DNA from: an uncultured Pelagibacteraceae bacterium
Lineage (GTDB): Bacteria > Pseudomonadota > Alphaproteobacteria > Pelagibacterales > Pelagibacteraceae
DNA: 39,551 nt
Direction: 5' to 3'
Assembly (NCBI GenBank): GCA_902606445.1
Contig: CACLGJ010000001.1
Coordinates: forward strand, 72,001 to 111,551
The position numbers and the translations under genes were made by a program. The notes under the pieces are model-generated. The model was not told where the DNA came from. It saw only the letters and a list, made by a program, of their open reading frames with translations, and ran no database searches. The stretch's first letter is position 1; every line of letters begins with the position of its first letter. Of this stretch, positions 1 through 9,525 are shown piece after piece.

Positions 1-847
1 ATCTTTCTAATTCATAAAGTCGTGCTCTCAAAATTTTCATTCCTTTAGCTTTATTTTTATGCTGAGATTTTTCATCTTGCTGTGATACTGAAAGACCAGT
101 TGGTATATGGGTAATTCTTACAGCACTATCTGTAGTATTTACAGATTGTCCCCCAGGGCCACCTGCTCTAAATACATCTATTCTAAGATCTGACTCATTA
201 ATTTTTAAATCCACCTCCTCTGCCTCTGGTAAAACCGCGACTGTTGCTGCAGAAGTGTGTACTCTTCCTTGAGTTTCTGTATCTGGTACTCTTTGAACTC
301 TGTGCACTCCACTTTCATATTTGAGTGTTGAATAAATATTAGTGCCCTTTATAGAGGCTATTACTTCTTTCAAACCGCCTGCTTCACTTCTTGAAATTGA
401 AATTAGTTCGACAGACCATTTTTTTTTTTGACTAACTTTTTCGTACATCTTAAATAAATCTCCAGCAAATAAACTTGCTTCTAATCCACCTGTTCCTGCT
501 CTAATTTCAATAATTGCATCTTTTTTATCAGCCTCATCTTTAGGTAGTAAAAATAATTTCAATTTTTTTTCATTTCTATCATTTTCCAATATGAGATCAT
601 TTAGTTCGATTTCTGCCATTTTTTTAAGTTCTTCATCTGAACTCTTATCATCTAGAATTTTCTGAAGCTCTAATTTGTCATCTTTAAAAGATGCATATTT
701 CTTTGCGTCTTTAATAATTTCACTTAAATCTGAATACTCTTTAGATTTTTCTGCAAAAGTTTTTTTATCAACAGAACTTGATGATAATTCTTTTTCTAGT
801 AATTCATGTTTACCAATTAAATCCTCTATTGTTTTAATCGGAATCAT
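1..847 (-). CDS. prfA: Peptide chain release factor 1 (3' end outside window)
   Basis: Class I release factor that reads UAA and UAG in the ribosomal A site and triggers hydrolysis of peptidyl-tRNA. The reading frame is open from an ATG at 847 to the window edge, giving about 282 of the usual 355-360 residues. It contains the catalytic GGQ motif in the context [16 protein letters not shown], with the Gln near residue 234, where RF1 has it, followed by the conserved ITHIPTG and [12 protein letters not shown] stretches. The C-terminal end is cut off by the window. It starts immediately downstream of ispG (the ispG stop begins at the next base), so the two are probably cotranscribed. Identity is certain from GGQ plus the flanking residues; RF1 is preferred over RF2 because of length and because there is no frameshift site near the start. 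Confidence 0.96.
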   Translation of the reverse strand, partial: MIPIKTIEDLIGKHELLEKELSSSSVDKKTFAEKSKEYSDLSEIIKDAKKYASFKDDKLELQKILDDKSSDEELKKMAEIELNDLILENDRNEKKLKLFLLPKDEADKKDAIIEIRAGTGGLEASLFAGDLFKMYEKVSQKKKWSVELISISRSEAGGLKEVIASIKGTNIYSTLKYESGVHRVQRVPDTETQGRVHTSAATVAVLPEAEEVDLKINESDLRIDVFRAGGPGGQSVNTTDSAVRITHIPTGLSVSQQDEKSQHKNKAKGMKILRARLYELER

Positions 848-1945
848 TTACTTTTTTTCTAGTTCTTGAGCTTTTTTTTCAACTTCACTTACAATTTTTT
901 CTATCATGTCGCTAGTTAAAACTTTTTCAGACTGTATACCCGACAAATAAAGCATATTATTTCCCTTTTTACCTCCAGTTATTCCCACATCTGTCATTGC
1001 AGCTTCTCCCGGACCATTAACAACACATCCTATTACTGAGAGGGTTATTGGTGCCTTAATATGTGAAAGTTTTTTCTCCAAAACTTTAACTGTATCAATT
1101 ACCTGAAAACCTTGTCTCGCGCACGATGGACATGAGATTATTTTTACCCCTCTTTCTCTTAAATTGAGAGATTTTAATATTTCATTTCCAATTTTAACTT
1201 CTTCAATCGGGTTGTCAGATAAAGAAATTCTAATTGTGTCTCCTATGCCATCTAAAAGTAATACACCTAACCCAATAGAGGATTTTATACTTCCCGGCAC
1301 AAACCCTCCTGCTTCTGTAATACCTAAGTGTAAAGGATAATCTGTAGCTTTTGATAACTGACGATAAGCTTCTATTGATAAAAAAACATCAGAAGATTTA
1401 ACACTTATTTTTAAATTATTAAAATTTTCATCCTCTAAAATTTTAACATTTCTCAAAGCACTTTCAACTAGTGCCTCCGGACAAGGCTCTTTATATTTTT
1501 CTAAAATATCTTTTTCTAGAGATCCAGCATTAACACCTACTCTTATAGAACAATTATTGTCGTGTGCTGCTTTTACAACTTCTTTAATTTTATTTGCGTT
1601 ACCAATATTTCCTGGATTTATTCTTAAACAACTAGCTCCATTTGCTGCTGCTTCAATCGCTCTTTTATAATGAAAATGAATGTCAGCAACTATAGGCACA
1701 TCTACATGTTTAATAATTTCTTTAAGAGCTTTAGAAGATGATTCATCTGGACACGAAACTCTTACTATATCTGCACCTTCACTATGAATTTCATTAATTT
1801 GCTTAATAGTAGCTTTTATATCAGTGGTTAAAGTATTGGTCATTGATTGTACCGAAATAGGACTATTGCCTCCAACTTTAACTTTTCCCACATTAATTTC
1901 TTTTGTCCTATTTCTTTTGATGTCTCTAAACGGTCTTATACTCAT
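848..1945 (-). CDS. ispG: 4-hydroxy-3-methylbut-2-enyl diphosphate synthase (flavodoxin/ferredoxin)
   Basis: IspG (GcpE) is the penultimate enzyme of the MEP isoprenoid pathway. It reductively opens the cyclic substrate MEcPP to HMBPP using a 4Fe-4S cluster. The 365-residue protein is the compact bacterial two-domain form: a TIM barrel (about 1-250) and a C-terminal iron-sulfur domain. The cluster ligands are visible as C272 and C275 (SCPSC), C307 (GCVVNGPGE) and E314, the known three-Cys-one-Glu set. The N-terminal [10 protein letters not shown] and LRINPGNIG motifs are typical. Its start overlaps the lysC stop by 4 bp and its end abuts prfA, so it sits in a lysC-ispG-prfA minus-strand unit. 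No odd features. Confidence 0.97.
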   Translation of the reverse strand: MSIRPFRDIKRNRTKEINVGKVKVGGNSPISVQSMTNTLTTDIKATIKQINEIHSEGADIVRVSCPDESSSKALKEIIKHVDVPIVADIHFHYKRAIEAAANGASCLRINPGNIGNANKIKEVVKAAHDNNCSIRVGVNAGSLEKDILEKYKEPCPEALVESALRNVKILEDENFNNLKISVKSSDVFLSIEAYRQLSKATDYPLHLGITEAGGFVPGSIKSSIGLGVLLLDGIGDTIRISLSDNPIEEVKIGNEILKSLNLRERGVKIISCPSCARQGFQVIDTVKVLEKKLSHIKAPITLSVIGCVVNGPGEAAMTDVGITGGKKGNNMLYLSGIQSEKVLTSDMIEKIVSEVEKKAQELEKK

Positions 1946-3162
1946 TTTTTATTATCCAATTTAAATTCTTTATGAAGTGCAATTAATGCTTTTTTGGTGT
2001 TTCTTTTATCGATTAAAACTGAAATTTTTATTTCAGAAGTTGAAATTACCTGTATGTTAATTCTTTTATTAGCTAACGTTTGAAACATTCTGAATGTAAC
2101 ACCAGGTGTTGTAATCATACCAACCCCTATAATTGAAATCTTTGAGACACCTTTTTCAAAAATTAATTTTCTATAATCAATAGTTTTATTTTCTTGAATT
2201 ATTTTTTTTGTTTTATTCAAATCTTCTGTCTTAATTGTAAATGTTAAATCTGTTTCTTTTCCATTAGCAGAAATATTTTGCACTACCATATCTACATTTA
2301 TTAAATTTTTTGATAAAGGTTTGAAAATAGAGGCAGCAACACCAGGTTTATCTTTCACTCCAATTAGTGAAACTTTTGAATCATTTTGAGTTGATGATAT
2401 TCCTGTAACAATTTTATTATTAATTATATTTGACTTCTTTGTGATTAAAGTTCCAGATCTTTTGATGAATGATGATTTTACCTCAATATCAATTCTATTT
2501 AATCTTGCATCTTGTATTGAGATTGGCTGCATAACCTTAGCACCGAGCGAAGCCATTTCCAACATCTCTTCATAAGAAATTACTCTAATTTTTTTTGCTT
2601 TTTTTAATTTATTTGGATCTGTTGAGTACACCCCTTCAACATCAGTATAAATTATACATCTTTCAGCCTTAAAAAATTTTGCAACCATAATAGCACTTGC
2701 ATCAGATCCTCCTCTTCCAAGAGTAGTAATTCTATTTTCATAGTTAACTCCTTGAAATCCAGTAATAATTGGTATGCCCCCCTCTTTTAAGTACTTAATA
2801 ATTTTATTTTTATTAATTTGATTAATCCTTGAGTTTTTATGTTCTCCCAATGTAATAATTGGAATTTGCCATGATAGCCAAGATCTAGATCTTAATCCTT
2901 TATGGACTAATCTTCCTGCTATCAATGAGCAGGCAATTTGTTCTCCTGAAGAAACCAAAACATCGTACTCCGAGTCTGAAAAATCAGAGCTTATTTCAAA
3001 AGATTTTTTTATTAACTCATTTGTCACACCACTCATCGCCGATGAAATTACAATAACTTTATAATTTTTCTTTTTATATTCAGCAATTATTTCAGCTATT
3101 TTTTTGATTTTCTTTATTGTGCCGACAGAGGTACCTCCAAATTTTAATACTACAATTTTCAT
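1942..3162 (-). CDS. lysC: Aspartate kinase
   Basis: Phosphorylates aspartate, the first step toward lysine/diaminopimelate, threonine and methionine. The 406-residue protein opens with [10 protein letters not shown], the nucleotide-binding signature of the amino-acid kinase fold, and carries [12 protein letters not shown] and [13 protein letters not shown], typical of aspartokinases. The C-terminal third (about 265-400) holds two ACT repeats ([13 protein letters not shown] and [10 protein letters not shown]), the usual site for feedback control by lysine and threonine. This is the monofunctional form, not fused to homoserine dehydrogenase. It is the first gene of the minus-strand unit and diverges from ubiG across 67 bp that must hold both promoters; I could not pick one out with confidence. 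Confidence 0.97.
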   Translation of the reverse strand: MKIVVLKFGGTSVGTIKKIKKIAEIIAEYKKKNYKVIVISSAMSGVTNELIKKSFEISSDFSDSEYDVLVSSGEQIACSLIAGRLVHKGLRSRSWLSWQIPIITLGEHKNSRINQINKNKIIKYLKEGGIPIITGFQGVNYENRITTLGRGGSDASAIMVAKFFKAERCIIYTDVEGVYSTDPNKLKKAKKIRVISYEEMLEMASLGAKVMQPISIQDARLNRIDIEVKSSFIKRSGTLITKKSNIINNKIVTGISSTQNDSKVSLIGVKDKPGVAASIFKPLSKNLINVDMVVQNISANGKETDLTFTIKTEDLNKTKKIIQENKTIDYRKLIFEKGVSKISIIGVGMITTPGVTFRMFQTLANKRINIQVISTSEIKISVLIDKRNTKKALIALHKEFKLDNKK

Positions 3163-3229
3163 GATAAACTATTCACTTAAATTTAAAATTATTGAATAAA
3201 TACATGTTGATTATAAAGTCAACTTACAA

Positions 3230-3958
3230 ATGAAAAATAACACAATTAATAAAAAAGAAATAGAAAAATTTTCGAAAATTGCTGAAGAATGGTGGAATCC
3301 AAATGGTAAATTTAAACCACTACACAAGTTTAATCCGATTAGGATTGCCTATATAAAAGATAACATTATTCAAACCTACAAAATTGATCAAAAAAAAAAT
3401 CCTCTAAAAAAACTAAAAATTTTAGATATTGGCTGTGGTGGTGGTTTATTATCCGAACCCATGTGCAGATTGGGTGCTGATGTAACAGCTATAGATGCTT
3501 CTGAAAAAAATATAAATGTTGCTAAACATCATGCAAAAAAAAATAACCTTAAGATAAATTATATTTGTACATCACCAGAAAAAATGAAAATTAAAAATTA
3601 TTTTGATGTTATTTTGAATATGGAAATTGTAGAACATGTTGAAGATGTAGATTTTTTTTTAAAAACCTGTAGTAACCTGTTAAAAAAAAATGGAATTATG
3701 TTTGTTGCAACTTTAAATAAAACACTGAAATCTTATATTTTTGCAATAGTTGGGGCAGAATATATCTTGCGATGGCTCCCTGTCGGAACTCATGAATGGG
3801 AAAAATTTTTAAAACCAGATGAATTAATTTCAATACTCAAACATAATGATCTTAATTTAGATAGATTAGACGGAATGCAATATAATATTTTAACTGATAA
3901 ATGGAAAATAAGCAGTGATAAATCAGTTAATTATATAACAAAATTTATCAAAAATTAA
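3230..3958 (+). CDS. ubiG: Ubiquinone biosynthesis O-methyltransferase (bifunctional 3-demethylubiquinol 3-O-methyltransferase)
   Basis: SAM-dependent class I methyltransferase that performs both O-methylations in ubiquinone synthesis. The 242-residue protein matches UbiG in length and motifs: EKFSKIAEEWWNPNGKFKPLH at the N-terminus, the SAM motif ILDIGCGGGLLSEP (about residues 64-77), then VTAIDASEKNI, and NMEIVEHVEDV. The later GTHEWEKFLKPDEL segment is also characteristic. Aerobic quinone-based respiration fits with the cytochrome c and NDUFA9-like genes elsewhere in the window. Its stop codon shares the bases TTAA with the stop of the convergent DUF1178 gene, leaving no room for a terminator between them. 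Confidence 0.95.
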   Translation: MKNNTINKKEIEKFSKIAEEWWNPNGKFKPLHKFNPIRIAYIKDNIIQTYKIDQKKNPLKKLKILDIGCGGGLLSEPMCRLGADVTAIDASEKNINVAKHHAKKNNLKINYICTSPEKMKIKNYFDVILNMEIVEHVEDVDFFLKTCSNLLKKNGIMFVATLNKTLKSYIFAIVGAEYILRWLPVGTHEWEKFLKPDELISILKHNDLNLDRLDGMQYNILTDKWKISSDKSVNYITKFIKN

Positions 3959-4383
3959 TTTTTTTTATCCTCAACCCAAGGGATCATTTGTGTATCAATA
4001 CCTTCATCTTTGAGTTCTTTAATTTCATCTTTTGATGCTGAACCATAAATTGCTTTTTGTTTTTTCTTTTCATTATAGTGAATAGATCTTGCCTCATAGG
4101 CAAAATTACTTCCAACATATTCGAAATTATTTTTGATAAATTTTTGGTAAGCAGAAATTTTTTTTTTTATTTTATTATATTTTTTTAATTCCTTGTCTTT
4201 AATTACATCTATATTTTTACTGATAAGACTTGGAGCCATTAAACTTTTTTCTACATCAGTAGTATTACAGTAGTGACAGTTCAAAAGTTTTTTTTTTTTT
4301 AATTTTTCATATTCTTTAGAACTCGCAAACCAACTTTCAAAAGTTAAATTACAATTTGTGCATTTTAGACTGTATTTGATCAT
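3955..4383 (-). CDS. DUF1178 family protein
   Basis: A 142-residue protein of unknown function. It begins with a zinc-ribbon-like N-terminus: KCTNCNLTFESWF followed by NCHYCNTTDVEKSLMAPSL, giving two CxxC pairs about 27 residues apart. The rest is lysine-rich and ends with the EARSIHY...IYGSASKDEIKELKDEGI...PWVEDKKN pattern I associate with DUF1178, a family common in Alphaproteobacteria next to ubiG/lysC or amidohydrolase genes. No signal peptide or membrane segment is visible. It overlaps ubiG tail to tail by 4 bp and lies 39 bp downstream of argJ on the same strand. A metal-binding role is plausible from the cysteines, but no function should be assigned. Confidence 0.85.
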   Translation of the reverse strand: MIKYSLKCTNCNLTFESWFASSKEYEKLKKKKLLNCHYCNTTDVEKSLMAPSLISKNIDVIKDKELKKYNKIKKKISAYQKFIKNNFEYVGSNFAYEARSIHYNEKKKQKAIYGSASKDEIKELKDEGIDTQMIPWVEDKKN

Positions 4384-4422
4384 CTAATTAATTTAAGGAC
4401 TCTTTTATGAAATTCAATACTC

Positions 4423-5724
4423 TTAACTTCTATAATCAGCATTAATATCTATGTACTTTTTTGTCAAATCCATTGAATAAGCCGTGAAGTTTTTATTGCC
4501 TGTTCCAATTTTTACGCTAATTTCAATATTAGTATTTTTCATATATTCAGCTGCTTCTTCCTCTGTATAAGAGGAATGTAGTTTTCCATCATGAACAACA
4601 TTAATTTTTCCAAATTTTATAGCTAGCTTATTAATATTAATTGATGCTTCTGTTTTACCTATTGCCATAATTATTCTTCCCCAGTTAGGATCTTCACCTG
4701 TTATTGCAGTTTTTACCAGTGGTGAATTTGCTATAGAAAAAGCAATTTCTTTTGCGTCTGCTTCAGTTTTTGCATCATTAATTATAATAGTAATAAATTT
4801 TGAGGCACCTTCTCCATCTGCAACCAATCTTTTAGCTAAGTTTAATAAGGTTTTATTAAGTGATTGATCAAAATTTTTTAATTTTTTATCGAGAAAACTA
4901 TTAATTTTTAAATGTTTTGCTCGACCAGTAGAAAAAATTGAAACCATGTCATTGGTGCTTGTGTCTCCATCACAGCTGATTGCATTAAATGTGGTCTCAA
5001 TATTTTTTTGTAAAAGTTTTTTAAGAATATCATTAGAAAGATCTGCGTCAGTAAAAATATAACCTAATGTAGTAGCCATCTTTGGATGTATCATGCCTGA
5101 TCCTTTTGCTATTCCATAGATTTTGACCAAATTATTTCCTATATGGCACTCTTCCATAGCCATTTTTGGCTGAGTATCAGTAGTCATGATACCAAGTGCG
5201 GCCTTCATCCAAATAAGTTTATTTTGCGTATATTTAATCTTATTAACCAGTTCAGGAATCTTTGAAATTATTTTTTCTGTTGGAAAAACTTCTCCGATAG
5301 TTCCTGTACAACCAAACAATATATTTTTTGTTTTGATAATTTTAGGCTCATCCTCATCTTCTTTTTGTTTGTTAGATAATGCTAATGACGCTGCCTCAGC
5401 AATGTTTTGCATACTTTGATAACCATGATTACCAGTAAACGAATTGGCATTTCTAGTATTAACTATAAGAGAAAATACTTTTTTTGTTTTTTGGTTAAGA
5501 TTCCACTTAATATTTTCAGATAAAATTTTGGATTTAGTATAAACAGATGCAAAGTTTGCTCCCTCTCTAAAATAAAACATAACTAAATCATCTCTTTTAG
5601 TCTTATAAAGATTTGCACTCACTGTAGATATTGATAAACCATCTAAATGATCTAAATCCTGAAAATCAATCATTTTGTGATTTTTTGATTTAGAATTTAT
5701 AAAATTCGGTATATTTATTCCCAT
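4423..5724 (-). CDS. argJ: Bifunctional glutamate N-acetyltransferase / amino-acid N-acetyltransferase (ornithine acetyltransferase)
   Basis: ArgJ transfers the acetyl group from N-acetylornithine to glutamate, making the arginine pathway cyclic, and may also use acetyl-CoA. The 433-residue precursor contains the self-cleavage site in the PKMATTLGYIFTDA segment; the Thr after KMA (T218) should become the N-terminal nucleophile of the beta subunit. CTGTIGEVFP (oxyanion-hole region) and GEDPNWGRIIMAIG near the C-terminus are also diagnostic. It works with argD and argF found at 16.6-18.7 kb. It diverges from secA across only 62 bp, which must carry both promoters. An antisense ORF inside it is a shadow. 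Confidence 0.96.
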   Translation of the reverse strand: MGINIPNFINSKSKNHKMIDFQDLDHLDGLSISTVSANLYKTKRDDLVMFYFREGANFASVYTKSKILSENIKWNLNQKTKKVFSLIVNTRNANSFTGNHGYQSMQNIAEAASLALSNKQKEDEDEPKIIKTKNILFGCTGTIGEVFPTEKIISKIPELVNKIKYTQNKLIWMKAALGIMTTDTQPKMAMEECHIGNNLVKIYGIAKGSGMIHPKMATTLGYIFTDADLSNDILKKLLQKNIETTFNAISCDGDTSTNDMVSIFSTGRAKHLKINSFLDKKLKNFDQSLNKTLLNLAKRLVADGEGASKFITIIINDAKTEADAKEIAFSIANSPLVKTAITGEDPNWGRIIMAIGKTEASININKLAIKFGKINVVHDGKLHSSYTEEEAAEYMKNTNIEISVKIGTGNKNFTAYSMDLTKKYIDINADYRS

Positions 5725-5786
5725 GCTATTTAAAATAGTTATTTAATAATTATATTAAACTTATAATAAATTATATATCAAAACCA

Positions 5787-8330
5787 ATGTTAAATCCTTT
5801 AAGCTTTATCTCAAAATTTATAAAATCTGGAAATCAGAAGGAATTAGACCGAATCTATAAAATTGTTGAAAATATTAATTTGTTAGAAAAAAACTTTAAA
5901 AATCTAAACGATAAGGATTTTCCAAGTAAAACCAAAGAATTTAAAAATAGATTAAAGAATGGGGAAAATTTGAATCAAATTTTACCTGATGCGTTTGCAT
6001 TAGTTAGAGAGGCTTCAAGAAGATCCAGAAATGAACGTCACTATGATGTTCAGTTAATTGGTGGTGTAGTTTTACATGAAAGCAAAATTGCAGAAATGAG
6101 AACTGGTGAAGGAAAAACTTTAACGATCGCACTATCAGCTTATTTAAACGCTTTAGAGGAAAAAGGTGTACACGTGGTAACTGTTAATGATTATCTCGCA
6201 AAAAGGGATTCTCAAGAGATGGGGCAGATATATAATTTTTTGGGGCTTTCATCAGGATTTATTAATAATGATCAAGATGATTTTGAAAGGAAGAAAAATT
6301 ATAATTGTGACATTACATACGCTACAAACAGCGAACTGGGTTTCGATTATCTTAGGGATAATATGAAATATTCCAAAAATGAAAAAGTTCAAAGAGAACA
6401 TCATTATTCAATTGTTGATGAAATAGATTCTTGTTTAATTGATGAAGCTAGAACACCTTTAGTTATTTCAGGAGCTGCTGAAGATAAAACAAATCAATAT
6501 TTGGCTATCGATAAACTTATAAAACAGTTAAAAAAAAATGACTATGAAATTGACGAAAAGGATAAAAATATTTTACTTACTAACAACGGGATTAATAATG
6601 TTGAAAAAATATTTTCAAATGCTGGAATATTAAAGAATAATAATTTTTATGACCCAGAAAATTTAGCTTTAGTTCATCATGTAAATCAGGCATTAAGAGC
6701 TAACCATTTATTTGAAAAAGGTAGAGACTACATAATAAAAGACAATAATTTAAAAATCATTGATGAATTAACAGGTAGAATTCTTGAGGGAAGAAGGTTT
6801 GGCGACGGTCTTCACCAGGCATTAGAAGCTAAAGAAAAAATTGAAATACAAGCTGAAAATCAAACTTTAGCATCAATAACTTATCAAAATTATTTTAAAC
6901 TTTACGGTAAGATTTCAGGTTGTACTGGAACAGCTGCTACCGAAGCAGAAGAGTTTTTTGAAATTTATAATTTACCCGTAGTCGTAATTCCAACTAATAA
7001 TCCAATGATACGTATAGATAATAACGATCAAATATTTAGAACTGAAGAAGAAAAAAACTATGCAATAATTAAAAAGATAAGAGAGTGTAATCAAACTGGT
7101 CAGCCTTTACTAGTTTTTACCTCTAGTGTTAATAAATCAGAAATTTATTCAAAATTATTATCAAAAGAAAAAATTAAACATGTGGTTCTTAATGCTAAAA
7201 ATCATGCGAGTGAAGCTGAGATTATTGCAAATGCTGGTAAAAATGGTTCGGTTATTATAACAACTAGTATTTCGGGAAGAGGTGTTGATATTCAACTAGG
7301 TGGAAAAAAGGGATCAGTACCTAATGATCAATTAAAAATTGATAAAAATAAAATAAAATCTTTAGGTGGTTTATTTGTAATTGGTACTGAACGAATGGAG
7401 TCACGAAGAGTGGATAATCAAGCAAGAGGAAGATCTGGTAGGCAGGGAGATGAAGGAAGTTCTATTTTTTATGTTAGTTTAGAGGATGATTTAATGAGAA
7501 TATTTGGAACAGATTCCATGAACAATATTCTTCAGAAGCTTGGATTAAAAGATGGAGAAAGTATTGACCATCCATGGATTAATAAAGCGCTAGAAAGAGC
7601 CCAACAAAAAGTTGAAGCTAGGAACTTTGATATAAGAAAAACATTGATAAAATTTGATAATGTTCTCAATGATCAAAGACATGTAATTTTCTCTCAAAGA
7701 AATAATGCTATGAATAGTGAACAAATTTTTGATTACTCAGAAGATTTTCTAAAAGAAATTATTAATGAACTAAAAAAATTGAAAATCAAAAAAATAGCTG
7801 ATCTAAAAAATAATGAATTTGATATCAGATTAAGATCATTAATGGGAAAAACTTTGAATGATGAGGAGTTTTCAGAATTTCATTCACTAAAAGATGAAGA
7901 TCTTAAAAAAAGAATAATTGATCAATTCAATAACACAAGAAATGAAAGAACTAAAATTTTAGGTGAAAGTCAGTCTAAGGAAATAGAAAAAAGAATTTTT
8001 TTACAATCAATAGATATGAACTGGAAATCACATATACAATATTTAGAACAACTAAGACAAGTGATTGGATTAAGATCATATGGTCAAAGAGATCCTTTAA
8101 TTGAGTACAAAAAAGAAGCTTTTGATTTATTTTCAAATTTACTTGAAAAACTTAAGTTAGATTACATTACTGTTCTAATGAATTTAAAAGTTGTTGAGCA
8201 ACCTAAAGAAGAAATTAAAGATAACATAAAAAAATTAAATCCTAATTTTGCAGGAAAAAAAATTGGAAGAAATGAACCTTGTTTCTGTGGATCAGGAAAA
8301 AAATATAAACACTGTTGTGGGGCTTTATAA
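5787..8330 (+). CDS. secA: Preprotein translocase ATPase SecA
   Basis: Motor ATPase that pushes unfolded preproteins through SecYEG. The 847 residues include the Walker A motif MRTGEGKT (104-111), the DEAD-like IVDEIDSCLIDEARTPL segment, the preprotein-crosslinking domain, the second nucleotide-binding fold with TSISGRGVDIQLGG and QARGRSGRQGDEGSS, the helical wing and scaffold, and a complete C-terminal SEC-C zinc motif (GRNEPCFCGSGKKYKHCC). The linker before SEC-C is short, which accounts for the length being below the roughly 900 of E. coli SecA. The last six bases overlap the end of the convergent accA. Confidence 0.98.
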   Translation: MLNPLSFISKFIKSGNQKELDRIYKIVENINLLEKNFKNLNDKDFPSKTKEFKNRLKNGENLNQILPDAFALVREASRRSRNERHYDVQLIGGVVLHESKIAEMRTGEGKTLTIALSAYLNALEEKGVHVVTVNDYLAKRDSQEMGQIYNFLGLSSGFINNDQDDFERKKNYNCDITYATNSELGFDYLRDNMKYSKNEKVQREHHYSIVDEIDSCLIDEARTPLVISGAAEDKTNQYLAIDKLIKQLKKNDYEIDEKDKNILLTNNGINNVEKIFSNAGILKNNNFYDPENLALVHHVNQALRANHLFEKGRDYIIKDNNLKIIDELTGRILEGRRFGDGLHQALEAKEKIEIQAENQTLASITYQNYFKLYGKISGCTGTAATEAEEFFEIYNLPVVVIPTNNPMIRIDNNDQIFRTEEEKNYAIIKKIRECNQTGQPLLVFTSSVNKSEIYSKLLSKEKIKHVVLNAKNHASEAEIIANAGKNGSVIITTSISGRGVDIQLGGKKGSVPNDQLKIDKNKIKSLGGLFVIGTERMESRRVDNQARGRSGRQGDEGSSIFYVSLEDDLMRIFGTDSMNNILQKLGLKDGESIDHPWINKALERAQQKVEARNFDIRKTLIKFDNVLNDQRHVIFSQRNNAMNSEQIFDYSEDFLKEIINELKKLKIKKIADLKNNEFDIRLRSLMGKTLNDEEFSEFHSLKDEDLKKRIIDQFNNTRNERTKILGESQSKEIEKRIFLQSIDMNWKSHIQYLEQLRQVIGLRSYGQRDPLIEYKKEAFDLFSNLLEKLKLDYITVLMNLKVVEQPKEEIKDNIKKLNPNFAGKKIGRNEPCFCGSGKKYKHCCGAL

Positions 8331-9425
8331 GAAATATACCAATAGCAGGGTAGCTATCACTAGAGAAGCAGAAATAATAAAAAAAAAATTTCTATATTTT
8401 TTATAAAACTTATCGATATTGTTATTATTTTTATCTATTGTGCTCAAGTTCTCTGGATTTCTAATAAAACCTTTATTTCTCCCTATTTTAAGAAATTTAT
8501 TTTTTCTTTGATCTAAAATTGCATCAACTGACATTTCATTAAAAAAATTTAAATTTTTTAAAATTGATTCCCTAACATGGCTTAAGATTAAATTTTTATC
8601 TCGATGAGCTCCACCTAGAGGTTCTGGAATAATTTCATCTATAATTTTTAATTCAAAAAGATCCTTTGCAGATAACTTCATAGCCTTAGCTGCATCTAGC
8701 ATTTTTTTTGGATCTCTCCATAAGATGGTTGCACATCCTTCTGGAGATATAACTGAATAAATTGCATTTTCTAACATAATAACTTTGTTTGATGATGCTA
8801 ATGCTATCGCACCTCCAGACCCACCTTCACCAATAACAATAGCTAACGTAGGAACTTTTAATTTCATACAACATTCAATTGATTTAGCAATTGCCTCTGC
8901 TTGACCCCTTTCCTCTGCACCGACACCAGGGTATGCCCCTGGAGTATCAATAAAAGATATTATTGGAATATTAAATTTATCAGCAAGTTCCATTAAACGA
9001 ATTGTTTTTCTATAACCTTCTGGCCTCATCATCCCAAAATTTCTTTCTATTCTGGAATCTAAATTTTCACCCTTTTCTTGTCCTATCACTAAAACTGATT
9101 GTCCATTAAATTTAGCAAATCCTGTGAGGACTGATTTATCTTCACCATAATATCTGTCACCTGCTAAAGAAATGAAGTCTTCAAATAAATTATCAATAAA
9201 AAATTTTGACTTAGGTCTATCTTCATGTCTTGCAACCATAGTTGTTTGCCAAGGATCTAAAGATGAATAAATTTCTTTTAATTTTTTATCAATTTCTTCT
9301 TGTGTTTTTGAAATTTTATTTGTGTCAACCTCTGAAAGACCGCCTTGGTTGTAAGGATCTTTAAGCTTTTCTAGCTCAGCCTCTAAAGTTTTTATATCAG
9401 ACTCAAAGTTAAGGTAATTTTTCAT
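8325..9425 (-). CDS. accA: Acetyl-CoA carboxylase carboxyltransferase subunit alpha, with C-terminal membrane segment
   Basis: Alpha half of the carboxyltransferase that moves carboxyl from biotin to acetyl-CoA, the committed step of fatty-acid synthesis; its partner AccD is encoded at 30.2 kb. Residues 1 to about 317 form a normal AccA, with the N-terminal helix, SFIDTPGAYPGVGAEERGQAEAIA, VIGEGGSGGAIALA and SVISPEGCATILWRDP. Unlike standard AccA, which ends around 315-320 residues, this protein reaches 366. It adds a polar Asn/Lys linker and a C-terminal hydrophobic stretch of about 20 residues (roughly 346-366), uncharged and ending exactly at the C-terminus, which looks like a tail anchor. 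The extension overlaps the secA stop by 6 bp. The core identity is certain; membrane attachment is inferred. Confidence 0.96.
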   Translation of the reverse strand: MKNYLNFESDIKTLEAELEKLKDPYNQGGLSEVDTNKISKTQEEIDKKLKEIYSSLDPWQTTMVARHEDRPKSKFFIDNLFEDFISLAGDRYYGEDKSVLTGFAKFNGQSVLVIGQEKGENLDSRIERNFGMMRPEGYRKTIRLMELADKFNIPIISFIDTPGAYPGVGAEERGQAEAIAKSIECCMKLKVPTLAIVIGEGGSGGAIALASSNKVIMLENAIYSVISPEGCATILWRDPKKMLDAAKAMKLSAKDLFELKIIDEIIPEPLGGAHRDKNLILSHVRESILKNLNFFNEMSVDAILDQRKNKFLKIGRNKGFIRNPENLSTIDKNNNNIDKFYKKYRNFFFIISASLVIATLLLVYFL

Positions 9426-9489
9426 TAAAGTTTAATTATGACATAAAAATTAAAAGTGACAACATAATGTCAATGCTGCTATTAACTAT

Positions 9490-9518
9490 TTGACATAATT
9501 TTACATCAGTTTTAGATA
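9490..9518 (+). promoter_or_regulatory. Putative sigma-70 promoter of glcB giving a leaderless mRNA
   Basis: A consensus -35 TTGACA lies at 9490-9495, followed by a 17-base spacer and TAGATA (9513-9518) as the -10. Transcription would be expected to start 6-7 bases after the -10, at about 9525, next to the ATG at 9526. No Shine-Dalgarno sequence fits between. The -35 is perfect and the spacing ideal; the -10 matches TATAAT at three positions. The start site itself is inferred. Confidence 0.5.
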
Positions 9519-9525
9519 TTGTTTA

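Noticed and set aside
5725-5786. Promoters for divergent argJ and secA
   Set aside because: Many TATAAT-like strings in very AT-rich DNA; no pair of boxes stands out.
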